Positions 25,801 through 37,800 of a stretch of 64,000 nt of DNA are shown piece after piece. This DNA is from Eublepharis macularius (taxonomy: Eukaryota > Chordata > Lepidosauria > Squamata > Eublepharidae). The notes under the pieces were generated by a model, which had not been told where the DNA came from, searched no databases, and was given only the letters and a program-made list of their open reading frames with translations. The stretch's first letter is position 1. Every line of letters begins with the position of its first letter. The position numbers and the translations under genes are program-made. The stretch is taken from the NCBI RefSeq assembly GCF_028583425.1, contig NC_072791.1:33797368-33861367 (forward strand), in the 5' to 3' direction.

Positions 25801-28800
25801 GATGAGTGTTTGGCAGAACTGAAGGAGCTTGTCTAGTTAACACCCATCCTTCACAGGAAGTGTGTGCTTGTGGACCACCCTCTCATGTTTTTGGCCTCCT
25901 GTTATTCACACAGCATTGCTACATATGCATCTGTATGTACAATATGCTGGATTTCTATAGCTCTTCCACCCCATCCCTTTTAGGTGAAAGTCTGTAGGAA
26001 TTAGGCAGACACACTTTCAGAGTTACTTATATATTTAAGCACAAGTTAAGAAGGACAAACTTGGAAATTTCCTGCAAAAATATTCTGAAATGCTGCAGTT
26101 TTTAATATCCATTGATTACCCTCCTCCCGAATTTATTTGTCTGAAAGCACCAAGTCTGATGTGTTTGCTGTTGGAATTTGTGTGGAAGCCACATTTGCTG
26201 CAAGTGACTGAAGGGGACGATTTATCTTTCCAGTCCAGCTGGACAATTAAAAAATTGCTTTCTTCATTTGGAACTGAGCACTCTTAATTAAACCTTAGTT
26301 ATGCTGCGTCCAACCACTTATTTTTATGTCATTTTTCTGTTCCTAACATGGAATTTCCTTCATAAAATTTATCTTTACAGCAATATTAAATTAGCATTTT
26401 ACATTATGTGTATATTGCACACATAAATACTGAATAAATTTCATATAGAAATGTCACAAGATCTGTATATAATACAAAGTGTACATCCAGCAGCAGAGAA
26501 CTGAAACCATAGACAAAAATACAAACCGTTTTAAAATCTGAAATGGGGAACATTTGCTCATCTGTAGTCAGATTTGCATTCTGACTTGAGGAAGTCAATT
26601 GCATGGTTTGTCTGGATTTTATCAGTTTCTAGAATAAATTCTAGGCTTGTGTTGCTTTATCCAGTTCCTTCCATTCATGCATAAAACCATTTTATGTCTT
26701 GTTGCAGGTCGTGTTTGATGATCTCGGTTCATCATTAATAAAAATCTCCAGCCCAGATCTTCAGTTTCAGTTGCTCTGCTCATTTTTGCAGTTCTTGGGA
26801 GTTCCGTGTGAGTGCCAACTCCTTCCTTCCTTCCTCTACATAGCAATGGATGAGAACAACATCTTTGGCCATGGTCAGCACGAGCAAAGCCCTCTGACTT
26901 CCTTTGACTTGCCAGTTTCTGGAATCAGTAGTATTGGTCACATGGACGCGGTTTCCCAAGGAAGAAAACGTGTTGGCCACTCTAAGGAAGGGGAGGAGTT
27001 CATACAGAATTTCTTCCATAGGATGTTGCCTCTCTTTTCAGGAAAAGAAAAATCTAAACTTTCCATCTTTTGGCTTCAATATGAAATTGCTAAGGTAATA
27101 TATTATTTTTTTAACAAGTCATTTACTGCAAACAAGGCCTATAGACAAATTCATGTAAAGCAGCTATATATCTGTTTTATTGTTTAAGCACTGCACAACA
27201 GGCAGGTGTCTGGCATGACAGCTTTACAGTCTGATAGACATGCCACAGAAGGAAAAGGGGACAGTGGAAGGGAAATGATCCAGACTAAATTTTCCAGTTG
27301 TGGAAAGGGAATGGCAATTTCCACCAATTCCTCCTCCTCTCTGCAGACCATCCTCATGTCATTCTTCAGGATCCAGAACAGCATTTAATGGAAATCAGAG
27401 GGTGCAACGGAAGGGGGGAGGCAGGAAAGTTCTGTTGACTGATGGAAAATTTAGTTTAGATCCAACTCAAATCAGTTGAAGTAAGTGTTTATTATTATTT
27501 ATAATTAATGTTATTTATGGTCAGTCTTTCATATTGAGATTCAAGATGGATTACACAGTGTAAATCAACACAATCAGTGGCTGGAACATTAAAATAGACA
27601 GTACAATAAGATATAGCTTGCTGAAATCCTATACAGAGCTGATACAGTGCTGAAACAAAATATAAGCAATTTGACAAGACATGTTAAACAATGTGGAAAC
27701 TAAGTAGGAACATAATTAGAGCAACAGATCGTAGACTATACTGCTGTGTACTGTCACTATCCCTTTATCAAAGCATGTTTCTAAACCATTTTCTTACAGC
27801 ACAGCCTTATTACCTGTGTAAAAAAAGCCCTCCTGAATAATTTGGGTTTGCACAGTTTGCAGAAAGCTGGGAGAGTGGACACTTTCCAGACTTTTTCACA
27901 CAGGCCTTTCTGCAAGGTGGGGGCCACAACAGAGAATGTGTATGTATGGGCAGTGGTTGATTTTGCCCATTTGCAGGGTGGTACCTGCAGAAGGTCATGT
28001 TCAGATGAACGAAGCTGCCATGGCGGAGCATAGGGAGAAAGGTGGTCCTATAGTGATGAGGGGCCAAGGCCATGAAGGGCCCTGTATATGATAGTCAAAA
28101 CCTTGAATTGAGCCTGGTAACTGATGGGTAGCCAGTGGAGTGACTGAAGAATGGGAATAATATGCATGCTCTGCTTAGCTCCTGATAATAATCAAGCTGT
28201 GTCGTTCTGCACCAACTGGAGTCTCCATGTTGACTTTGAGGGGAGACCTATGTGGAGAGCATTACAGTAGTCTAGTCTCAATGTTTACCATACCATGGAT
28301 TCAGGTGGCCAGATTGACTGTTTCGAGGTAGGGGGCCATCTTCTGGGCTAGACTGAGTTTGTAGAAGGCATTTTTGAAGCTGTCTTCACTTGTTTTTCTA
28401 GCAGCAACTCTGGATCCAGAATTAACTCCTAGGCTCTAAACTGAGTCTGGAAGGGTCAGCTGAACCCCATCAGAAGTGTGGAGTACAACGTCCTTCAGTG
28501 TCTCTGCCTTCCCAGTCAGCATTACTTCTGTCTTGTCTGGGCTCACTTACAATTTGTTTGCTTTCAGCCCACAGCTCCTCTAGTGCATCACTAGGAGGTT
28601 TGGGCTAGAGAAGTATAGAGCTGAGTGTCTTCTGTGTATTGATGACATCCCATTCCATAGTTGTGAATGATTCTCCTAGAGGCTTTACATAGAGGTTGAA
28701 TAACATGGGGGATAAGATTGTGCCGTATGGAGTCCCATAAGGTAATTAATGCACTGAAGATAGCTGGTCTCCATCAGCAACCTTTTGAGTCTCTTCCGTG

Positions 28801-31800
28801 AGGAACAACTTAAACCTGTCCAAGGCACATCCCCGATACCTACTTCTGCCTCCAAACTCCTCAACAGGATGGCATGATCTACTGCGTCAAAGGCTGCAGA
28901 CAGATCCAGGATGAGCAACAAAGACAAAGCCCTTTGTATTCTGACGGAAGTCATCCACTAAAGCCACCAGAACTGTTTGTCCCAAAGCCTGGCCTGAGAC
29001 CAGACTGAAAAAGTTCCAGAGCATAGGAGTTAATCCCAGAAGACCTGGAGTTAGTCTGCTACAGCTCTTTGCCCAGAAAAGGCAGATTAAAGATTGGGGG
29101 ATAATTAGCCATATTTTTTGAAGGGAAGATTTTTTAAGTAGTGGTGGATAACTGCTTCTTTGAGCTGCCAAGGAAAGGCACCTTGAGTTTGTGACTGATT
29201 TATGGTAGATATCAAGGGCTCATGTATGTAGTCTTTGCATGATTTTATCTGCCAACCGGGCAAGGATCCATTTCATAAGTAATGGCCTTCACAGTCACCA
29301 GGATCCTATCAATATCCATCACTGTAACTGGGTAAAAATGGTCCATAAGTGGATCAGACAGTGTATTAAGCATTTCTTTGACCTCATCTATATTACAGCT
29401 GGCATCCAGATCAGAGCATATTCATACTATTTTGTCAGCAAAAACCTTTGCAAAGGTGTCACAGCTTATTGTCTGTTCCTGGGTCAGTAAATGTTCAGAT
29501 TTAGGAGTCAGAAGAGGTTGAGATACCTTCAGCGATTGGGATGATCATGAACCAGCTGATGCAACAGCTGCAGAGAAATGTTTCTTTGCTGCTATCACAC
29601 CATTTTGTTGGTGTTCCAGTGGGCTCTAGAGCATGCTCACCTGATTCAGCACAGGTTTTCTGCCAGCATTTTCTAGACCTTTTCCAGTCCACTTTTGGTC
29701 ACCTACCTCCACAGTGAACCACAGGGCTGGCTTCTTCCTGTGGAGGAAAGAGATCAACAATCTTATCAGGGGCTTGAAGGAGCTTCTCATTCCAAGTTCC
29801 TATTGCAGCCTCAACAGAGGAAGTGTTTGGAATTCTAACCCCCCCCCGCCAACAATTCAGAAGGATCCATGAGCCTCCTTGGGCAGGCCATCTTAAAAGC
29901 TCCCCAGTTTTGTGTGGCGTCAGGGCTATATTCACCTTTGCCTTCAGTCGATTAATCTTCAGACCATAGTTCAGGCTGAATATCCATTCCTGAATGAAGA
30001 CCTCCTCTCTGAGGCTCAGTGCAAAAGATTACGTCCAAGGTGACCCCTCTCATATGTGGGGCCATTTATGATTTGAGAGAGGCTCAGGGTAGCCAAAGAA
30101 GATATAAATCTTGAGGCAGCCCTAACAAAGAGCATTCAGTATGAATGTTAAAGTCGCCCAAAACTATCAATGTAGCTATCTCCAGTGCCACCTCCAAGAG
30201 CATGTCTGCCAACTCTGAAAGGATTTTAGCAAAAGAGAGGAACCTACTAATGAACAATAAACAAGGAAGGTGCGAGCACATAAGTAGGCATAAGCAATGA
30301 ATCAGTTACAAAGTATCAAATATGTTCTATTGGAGTACCAACACTCTCAAGTGTATCAAGAAATAACAATCAACAGTGAATACATAAACAGTTAATTGAC
30401 CAGTGTACAAAGAATCAAAACAAGTACAATGGTTAGAGAAGTCCAAGGAAGAAATTGGGTCCAAAAACAGTAAGTCCAACAGAGTAAATATTTCCTTTCA
30501 AATAAACTTCCTTTCTTCCAGGTAGAAAAGGGAACCAAAGGGCTGCTGAATAGCTGCCTGCTGCGCCCTGCTGAATAGCTGCCTGCTGCGCCCGACAGTC
30601 AGGGCCAGCTGAATACTGCTGTTTCGTGATGTTCACGTCATCAGGGGCGAAATTCACCAGTCAAGAGTAAATTCTTACAGAGTGCACATGAAGTCAAACA
30701 GTCAAAGATGAGTCTCAGCAAGTATCATATGGCATAGTAGCTATGCTACTATGGTGAATTTCGCCCCTGATGACGTGAACATCACGAAACAGCAGTATTC
30801 AGCCAGCCCTGACTGTCGGGCGCAGCAGGCAGCTATTCAGCAGGGCACAGCAGGCAGCTATTCAGTAGCCCTTTGGTTCCCTTTTCTACCTGGAAGAAAG
30901 GAAGTTTATTTGAAAGGAAATATTTACTCTGTTGGACTTTACCGTTTTTGGACCCATTTTCTTCCTTGGACTTCTCTAACCATTGTACTTATTTTGATTC
31001 TTTGTACACTGGTCAATTAACTGTTTATGTATTCACGGTTGATTGTTATTTCTTGATACACTTGAGAGTGTTGGTACTCCAATAGAACATATTTGATACT
31101 TCGTAACTGATTCATTGCTTATAACTCTGAAAGGATGCCTGGTGGGGAACTAGGTGGCTGGTAGACAAGCAGAATACCTAATCTGTCCTTAGTTACCAAC
31201 ATAAGGAGCATACAGTCCATGCCAGGTATTGGTTGTACCAGGTGTCTGTAAGTTGAAGGACTCACGGAGGACAATAGCAATGCCACCTCTCTGGGCAGCT
31301 GTGCAGGACTGGTGGAGAACCACATAACCAGGTGGAGTTAATTGGGACAGATGCATTACATCTCTGTTATGCAAGCCAGGTCAGTTTCCTCTTCCTGCAG
31401 CATCCTGTTGAGGAGTGCAGTTTTGTGCCTCACCAATTTCACATTCAACATGCTCGTGTCCACAGAGAGACCATACAACAATCCAGGGCTGCTATTGTGA
31501 TGTATGCATGGTAGCATTGTCCAACAGGTGGTATTTCTTTGCCAGTCTCCAGGTGTGTGACTGATGGAGCTCGTCCTCTACCACTCATTGCTTGAGATGG
31601 CTGTGCCCTGGCTGTGCGGCCCAGGCTAAGAGCCATGGGTCAATAGCCTTTGTACTTTGCCATTACATTCACACCTCTGGTGTGAGCGGCTCTGGGAAAT
31701 ACCCAGTAGCTTCCAGTTGCCTGTTGGAGACAAACTGAGGGCAACATTTGTCCCTCTTCAGCCGCTTTTGGCAGGAAACAAAGGAGAATAATAATAACAA

Positions 31801-34800
31801 CAACAATAACATTCGATTTATATACTGCCCTTCAGGACAACTTAACGCCCACTCAGGGCAGTTTACAAAGTATGTTATCATTATCCCCACAACAACAATC
31901 ACCCTGTGAGGTGGGTGGGGCTGAGAGAGCTCCGAGGAGCTGTGACTGACCCAAGGTCACCCAGCTGGCTTCAAGTGGAGGAGTGGGGAATCAAACCCGG
32001 CTCTCCAGATTAGAGTCCCGCACTCTTAATAACCACTACACCAAACTGGCTCTCCCCCAGTGTCCCCCAAACTGCAGTCCTTGGTCCTCACTGCCCTGCT
32101 CTGCATCAAGTGTGAACTGTTCTGTGAAATACTAAGTTCACGTGATTGTCTAGAACAGCGGATAGTTAGCTAATTAAGTGCACCTGTGTTTGTGCTCGAT
32201 TAGTCGGCTCCTCCCCCAGGCTTAAATAAAAGGCTGGCATAGCCTGTGGAAAGGGGGAAGCTGAATCACGGGAGCACGCAGGTTGAGTAATTATTTGTCT
32301 AGTGAGTTTTGTTTTAGCTAAGATTAGGCTAAGTCTTTTTTTTAATTGCCATTGCTTTTGCCTCGAGATCGGGCACTGTTGTTTTCTAACCACTCTCTTG
32401 AGTTAATAAATAATTAACTTGCCTGTGTCTTGAGTGTCTGACTGCTGTGCGCAAGGTCCTCCAGACTAAGAACCCAGAGACCAGTGAGTCTCACATAAAA
32501 CCGGCAGGTCACACTACTCTTGGAAGGCTTCTGGGACAGTGTGTGGCTGTTATCAGTGCCAGAACCAGGCCCAGAGGGTTTGCCTACTCCTGACAGTGAT
32601 TAGATGAAAGTCTAACTGTCTTCTACATTTAAGTTGGGGGACGACAGTTCAGTGGTTTGCATGCATGAGGTCCCAGGATCAGTTGCTGGCATCTCCTGTT
32701 TAAAGGGTCGTCTTTAGAAGGCCTGAAAGAAACCTCTGCCTGAGACTTTGGAAAGCCTTTGCGGTTAGACTGGGCTAGAGGGATCAAGGAACTGGCTTTA
32801 GCATAAGGCCGCCTTATATACTCATAGTTTCATGTGGGTAGTTGTGTTGGTCTGCAGAAGGACAGCAAGATTTGAGTCCAGTAGCACCTTAAAGACCAAC
32901 ATCTCGGTAACTGACAAAGGGAGCTTTGACTCTCAAAAGCTGACACCACGGAAATCTTGTTAGTCTTTAAGGTGCTACTGGACTTGAATGTTGCCCATGT
33001 ACTGATATGCATGTCCAGGCCATTGTCAAATGAAAGGCCAATGATGGAATCTGTTTGGGAGGGAAGAGTCCAGCGGTGGATGGTCCAAATCAGAAAAGCT
33101 CTCCGTCGATGGTTGTCATAGTCTTACAAAAAAATCTAGTAGTTGTGTTCATGACCAATCCTTCATGTTAGTGGTGAATTCCAGCTTTTTGCAAGTTTAA
33201 TCACATTACCAACAATTTCATTTGAATGATAGGTATTTAAAAATTCAGAGGACAAATCAGTAGAAATTGTGGAGGACAGTGCCCTGTTACTTTTGGAATA
33301 ACTTGAACAGTCTTGGTCCTTTATAAGTCATCGGAAGTACATAGTGGAATTGTAGTGGAATTATACAGTGGAAACACATGATTTGTGCAGTGTCCGTTCA
33401 TATGTTTTTAATTAAACGAGAAAAGATCCGTTTGCTTTTTGCTAATTCAGAGGATTCTGTTGGCCACTGAACCTGTTAGGTTTGAACTGCATAGAAACCA
33501 GCAAACAAGCAAAATAATGTCTTCAAATCTGTGGTTTCTAAAATGAATCTCTCTCTCTCTCTACCCCTCTCCCCTTTATTTAAACATGCAGGTGGTTCAA
33601 TGGCTGAAAACTGGAAATAAAAAGAAACTAAAATCACAAGGCAAGAAGAGCAAAAAGCTAGCCAAAAATCTTCTTAAGGCACATGAGAACAGGAGCAACC
33701 TTTCCCTTTGGCAATTATATGCCTATCTGGAGTGGTTACTTGGCAATACAGAAGATGCTAGGAAGGTTTTTGATACAGCTTTGAGTATGGCAGGAACTGT
33801 GGGAATAAAAAATCCTCAGTGTTGCACCATTAGCCTGTTTTATGCTGAACTGGAGGCAGAGTTGCTAGGACGCCTAGAAGGGGCTTTGGAGTCACGTGCT
33901 ACTCATGTATTGACCAGATTAACAGAAAAGGGGCCCTACGTGCCATACAGTGGGCAGATATTGTCGGTGAGCATTTTGAAAGCACGGAAGACTTATGAAC
34001 ATATGCTCCAAGATTACTTGAATGAAAGCTCTGCCCCTGATCAAGAACAGACCAGCAGTTCCAAGCACCTGGTTAGTTTGGTGGGTTGTTATACCCTTTT
34101 CCAATATATAACTCTTGGGATTGATTCTGCAGTCTTGATATACAGGCAGGTTTGCGAGAAGCTTAAAGGCGAAAGACTCAGTAGCAGTCAGTCTTTGAAC
34201 AAAGCTCTTGAAGCCCTTACACTGATGCATACGAGTTTGCTTCGTTATCATATGAAAACGAGCGTGTATCCTTTGAGACCCCTTCGAGAAGTGCTGTCGG
34301 AGGCGTTAAAGATGTATCCTAGCAACCAGTCCCTTTGGAGGGCTTATATCCAGATCCAAAGCAAGTCTCACAATGCAAGCCAAGCACGGCGGTTTTTTGA
34401 TGGTGTCACAAGGAGTACAAAATCTCTGGAGCCCTGGCTGTTTGCAATCCGAGCAGAGCTGATGAGAAAGGAGCTGGTAGAAAGCGTCCAGAGGTAACCG
34501 CGCTGCCTAGTGACATTGTCTGTTGTCTGCAGCACAATTAATTGGTGTAGTCCTCCTAACCCCCTTTGTTAGACTCTTCATGTGTTTATCCTCTTACACT
34601 GGTGCCATGGGCCATTTCCACATGCTCTTAAAAGGACGGCCCACTCACTGAATGCTGGCAGCTTTCCCCCAGGAATCTTGACGTCTCCATTTGCAAAATG
34701 TTTGCCGGCCGTTTGGCTTCAGTTTTTTTCATGCCTTTTCTGGGAATGTGCTTTCCATGGTCACAGAAAAAGTGCCGAAAAAACAAAAGCCAAACGGCCC

Positions 34801-37800
34801 ACAAACGTTTTGCAAATGGAGATGTCGCCAGCATTCCGTGAGTGGGCTGTCCCTTTAAGGGCATGTGGAAATGGCCATGTGCTTGTCCTCTGGCACATGC
34901 TGGTGTTTTGTACTTGTAACTGTGATGTGCCCAAGGTTATGTGGGTGAAATTTGTGGCAGAGTGGAGACATGAAGTTGAATTTCCCATGGCAAGACACAG
35001 CCTTCCACCCTTTGCACGACTCTACCCTCTACACGTGACTCCTCCTTTGCTGATGATAAGGAAGGAAGGATCATACTCACAGGAACGTCTTCTGCACATA
35101 GGCACTGTGCTCCCATGCTGGCAGTCATGTGGGAGGCAAGGGGATGGGAGTCAGCATGCTCAGGCCTGCTCTCCCTCTCCGCTCATTCATTCTACATGCA
35201 GGGGAATTGTGTGTACAGGGCTACTGTTTTTTCTCAATCCTGAAAATTATGTCTATGCATATGTTGAATTCTTATTGCCTCTGCTGTATAAGGATACTTC
35301 AAATGAGCCACTGTGGTGCAGCAGATACAGTAGCTTGGATCTGCCGGAGCATTTTCACTGACTGAAGGGTTTCTATCCATGGAGTGTGACCTTCTCACCT
35401 CTCTCTGCTTGCAGCCCAAAATACTCCCCTGAAATGTATTTTCTGGTGGGTCATCAGTTCCCCAGGAACAGCATTTTGGGCTGCAACAGGAGAAGGAGGC
35501 AAGAAACTCATTCTTTGCAGGAAGAAATCCTTCTATCTGCAGAAACACTTTGACAAATCCAAGCCAGGATTCTACTCCTAAGATCCCACTTTAAATTCCA
35601 TGTATCTCACTGGGTATTTAGCTGGATGCATTCCAAGAGCATTATGTTCAAATGCATATCTATCCTAATAAAATCCAAAAGTGATGGTGATCTCCTCAGG
35701 CGAATATCCCTGAGAATCAAGGCAGCATTACCTGCAGCAGTTTAATATTTGGCCATCTGTGCCCATGTTAATTTTTTAAAGCAGTTACTATTACTTTAAT
35801 AGTCAAATTAGTGTAAAGTTCTGTAGGGTAAAATGGCTGCTTAGAGCTGCCTGCTGAGCGTGTTGCATTTTGGTGATCGTTCAGTCTGCTGCATGTTTTG
35901 AATGGATAATAAATTCACTATGTCACAGATCTTTTTCACAAATGATAATGCAACCTTTCAGTCCATAAATGTACCTTTTCTGGTCTGACAAAAATGTTCA
36001 CATTTGCTGTCGCCGCTGCTGCTGCTGTGTGTTTTTAATGATGGCACTACTGTTTTTGTTTTGGCTTTTCTTTGTTTCAGGGTAGCCACTGGAAACGTGT
36101 ATGCAACAGTTCCTGAAACAGGGTTAACAAATCGGATCAAAGCTTTATTTGAACGTGCAATTGAGACTGAAAATGGTGCTCATTGTCCCTTGCTATGGAG
36201 ACTATACATATACTTTATGGTGAGAGAGGGTTGACTGTGTCTCTACCCGCCCCCCCCCCCCCTGTAGATATAGAAGTAGTTACCTGGATAAGAAGCTATG
36301 CCTGTATAAATAGTTGTTGCATGGGCAGTTCTTAGTCCAAGTCAGCAGTTGGGTCTGGTCAGGCATAGATTCAGTTGTTAGATGATTGTCAGTAAGTACC
36401 AATCAGCTATTCAGGAGGAGCAGGGTTGGGAGCTGGATTGTGGTTGGTTGTGGCATGTGTGCGCGCGCATGCACCCACCTCTCGGGCTGTCCTTGGAGTC
36501 TACTCCTATGCATAAGGAGACCTTTCTTTAAAAGGCCTTGGATTTTCTTCACAGAGGAGCACATTTGAGCCCAATCCAAGGAAGAATAAGTGCTTTATCT
36601 TTTCAAAATCTACAAAGTGTTTAGTGTTTAACTTTGTTCATTGTCTGTCTTCTGTACAGTACCACGTGGGACTGCGCTCGCGCAAGCCTGCCGACCGGAA
36701 CTTTTTTTACTAGCCAAATGTCCACTAGGGGGCGCTCGCCCAAGGAATGCGCATGCGCAGCACGGCATCCGTAGGCAGTGCCCACTCACCCTCAGTTTCT
36801 TTGCTGCCGACCAGTGAAGATCTAGCTCATCCGTTGTTCAGAGAAGAATATAGAGATGTTGGTTGGTGAGTGATATTCTTCTAAGATGTCAGATAAGGCT
36901 TTATTTAAACTCTGTTCCACTTGTTCGACCAAGATGACAAGGACTGATGGTCGTTTGGTCTGTCTTGAATGTCTGGGCGAAACTCATAATGTGCAGAAAT
37001 GTGAACACTGCCAGTGTTTTACATCCAAGGCCAGAGCCGAGAGGTCTATTAGGCTACAGGCCTTACTGTAGAAGAGAGCTATGTGGGCAACTGATGTTCT
37101 TAGAGCCCTGACTAAACCACCTTCCCGTGAGCAGCATGTCTGTTCGGAGTAATGCCTTGACTCCGAAGTCCCGTTCCCCAGATTGGATCTGACAGCCCTC
37201 TAACCGCTTCGGATCCGACAGGAGTTTATAAAGCGCTTTCTGATCTTTGGACCCGACAACCAGGAGTTTCGGATCCGGACCGGAGCCATAAACGTCAGTT
37301 GCTGTCGAGATCAGAACCATCAGCGACTCCGACTCTGAAGGCGAAGAGGGCAACATCGGATCCGGCTTTGCCAACTGTATCAGATCTGAAGGTGTTGGAA
37401 CCAAGGACATCAGATCTGAAGCTTACAGAACCTGACCCCTTGTCTCGACCAGCTACTGGAGATACCCTTCTGGATCCAAAGTGTTCGGCTCCAACTATGG
37501 TGGACAAGAGACCGGATCCAGTGGATCGGAAGCGTGGCACTGAACTTTCACAGGCTGTTCCGCCTACTAAGAAGGCCAAAAAGGAAGTCTAAGCACAGGC
37601 AGTCGGCCACGGTGCAGACTGAGCTGTTTCTTTGGGAGAGAACCAAGACTCCTTCCCCTCGTGCCAGATCCCCATTGTGTCACTCCTCCATCAATGAGGG
37701 CGAATTACGAGACGCTCCTTCCTATGATTCACCTAGAGGGGCTACCCATGACCAGTTTCTGTATCATTGGGACTCTAGCAGACATGGATCGGTGTATTCC

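Larger units (their letters stand above)
30224..31122. mobile_element. 899-bp insertion built around a 371-bp inverted repeat, with perfect 13-bp target duplication
   Basis: Flanked by aactctgaaagga at 30211-30223 and 31123-31135. Inside, 66 bp of single sequence is followed by a left arm (30290-30659), a 92-bp spacer and a right arm (30752-31122), which is the reverse complement of the left with a handful of differences. Taking it out with one flank copy rejoins the L2 endonuclease frame at PPGILSEL and ADMLLE. The arms contain small frames (MVNFAPDDVNITKQQYS) that are simply the same DNA read from both arms. Family unknown to me. Confidence 0.85.
27488..31780 (-). mobile_element. Long antisense L2-type LINE in NRDE2 intron 10
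   Basis: On the - strand, 5' to 3': endonuclease sequence with RGGIAIVLRESFN near 31290-31230 and GILLVYQPPSSPPG near 31150, then the endonuclease LGDFNIH motif near 30150, reverse transcriptase start with LLLILDLSAAFDAVDHAILL near 28870, the C-terminal block near 28070-27810, and an L2-like 3' end near 27530. Many stops and shifts, so it is dead. It is split by the 899-bp insertion at 30224-31122. The 5' boundary is approximate. Confidence 0.8.

Noticed and set aside
30751-31020. 89-codon frame, with a matching frame at 30433-30657 on the other strand
   Set aside because: Both are the same sequence read from the two arms of the inverted repeat, with no known protein similarity.
34582-35361. 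259-codon open frame on the + strand
   Set aside because: It crosses a fold-back element and ordinary intron sequence between NRDE2 exons 11 and 12, with no recognisable domain. Overlapping frames on the other strand are open too.
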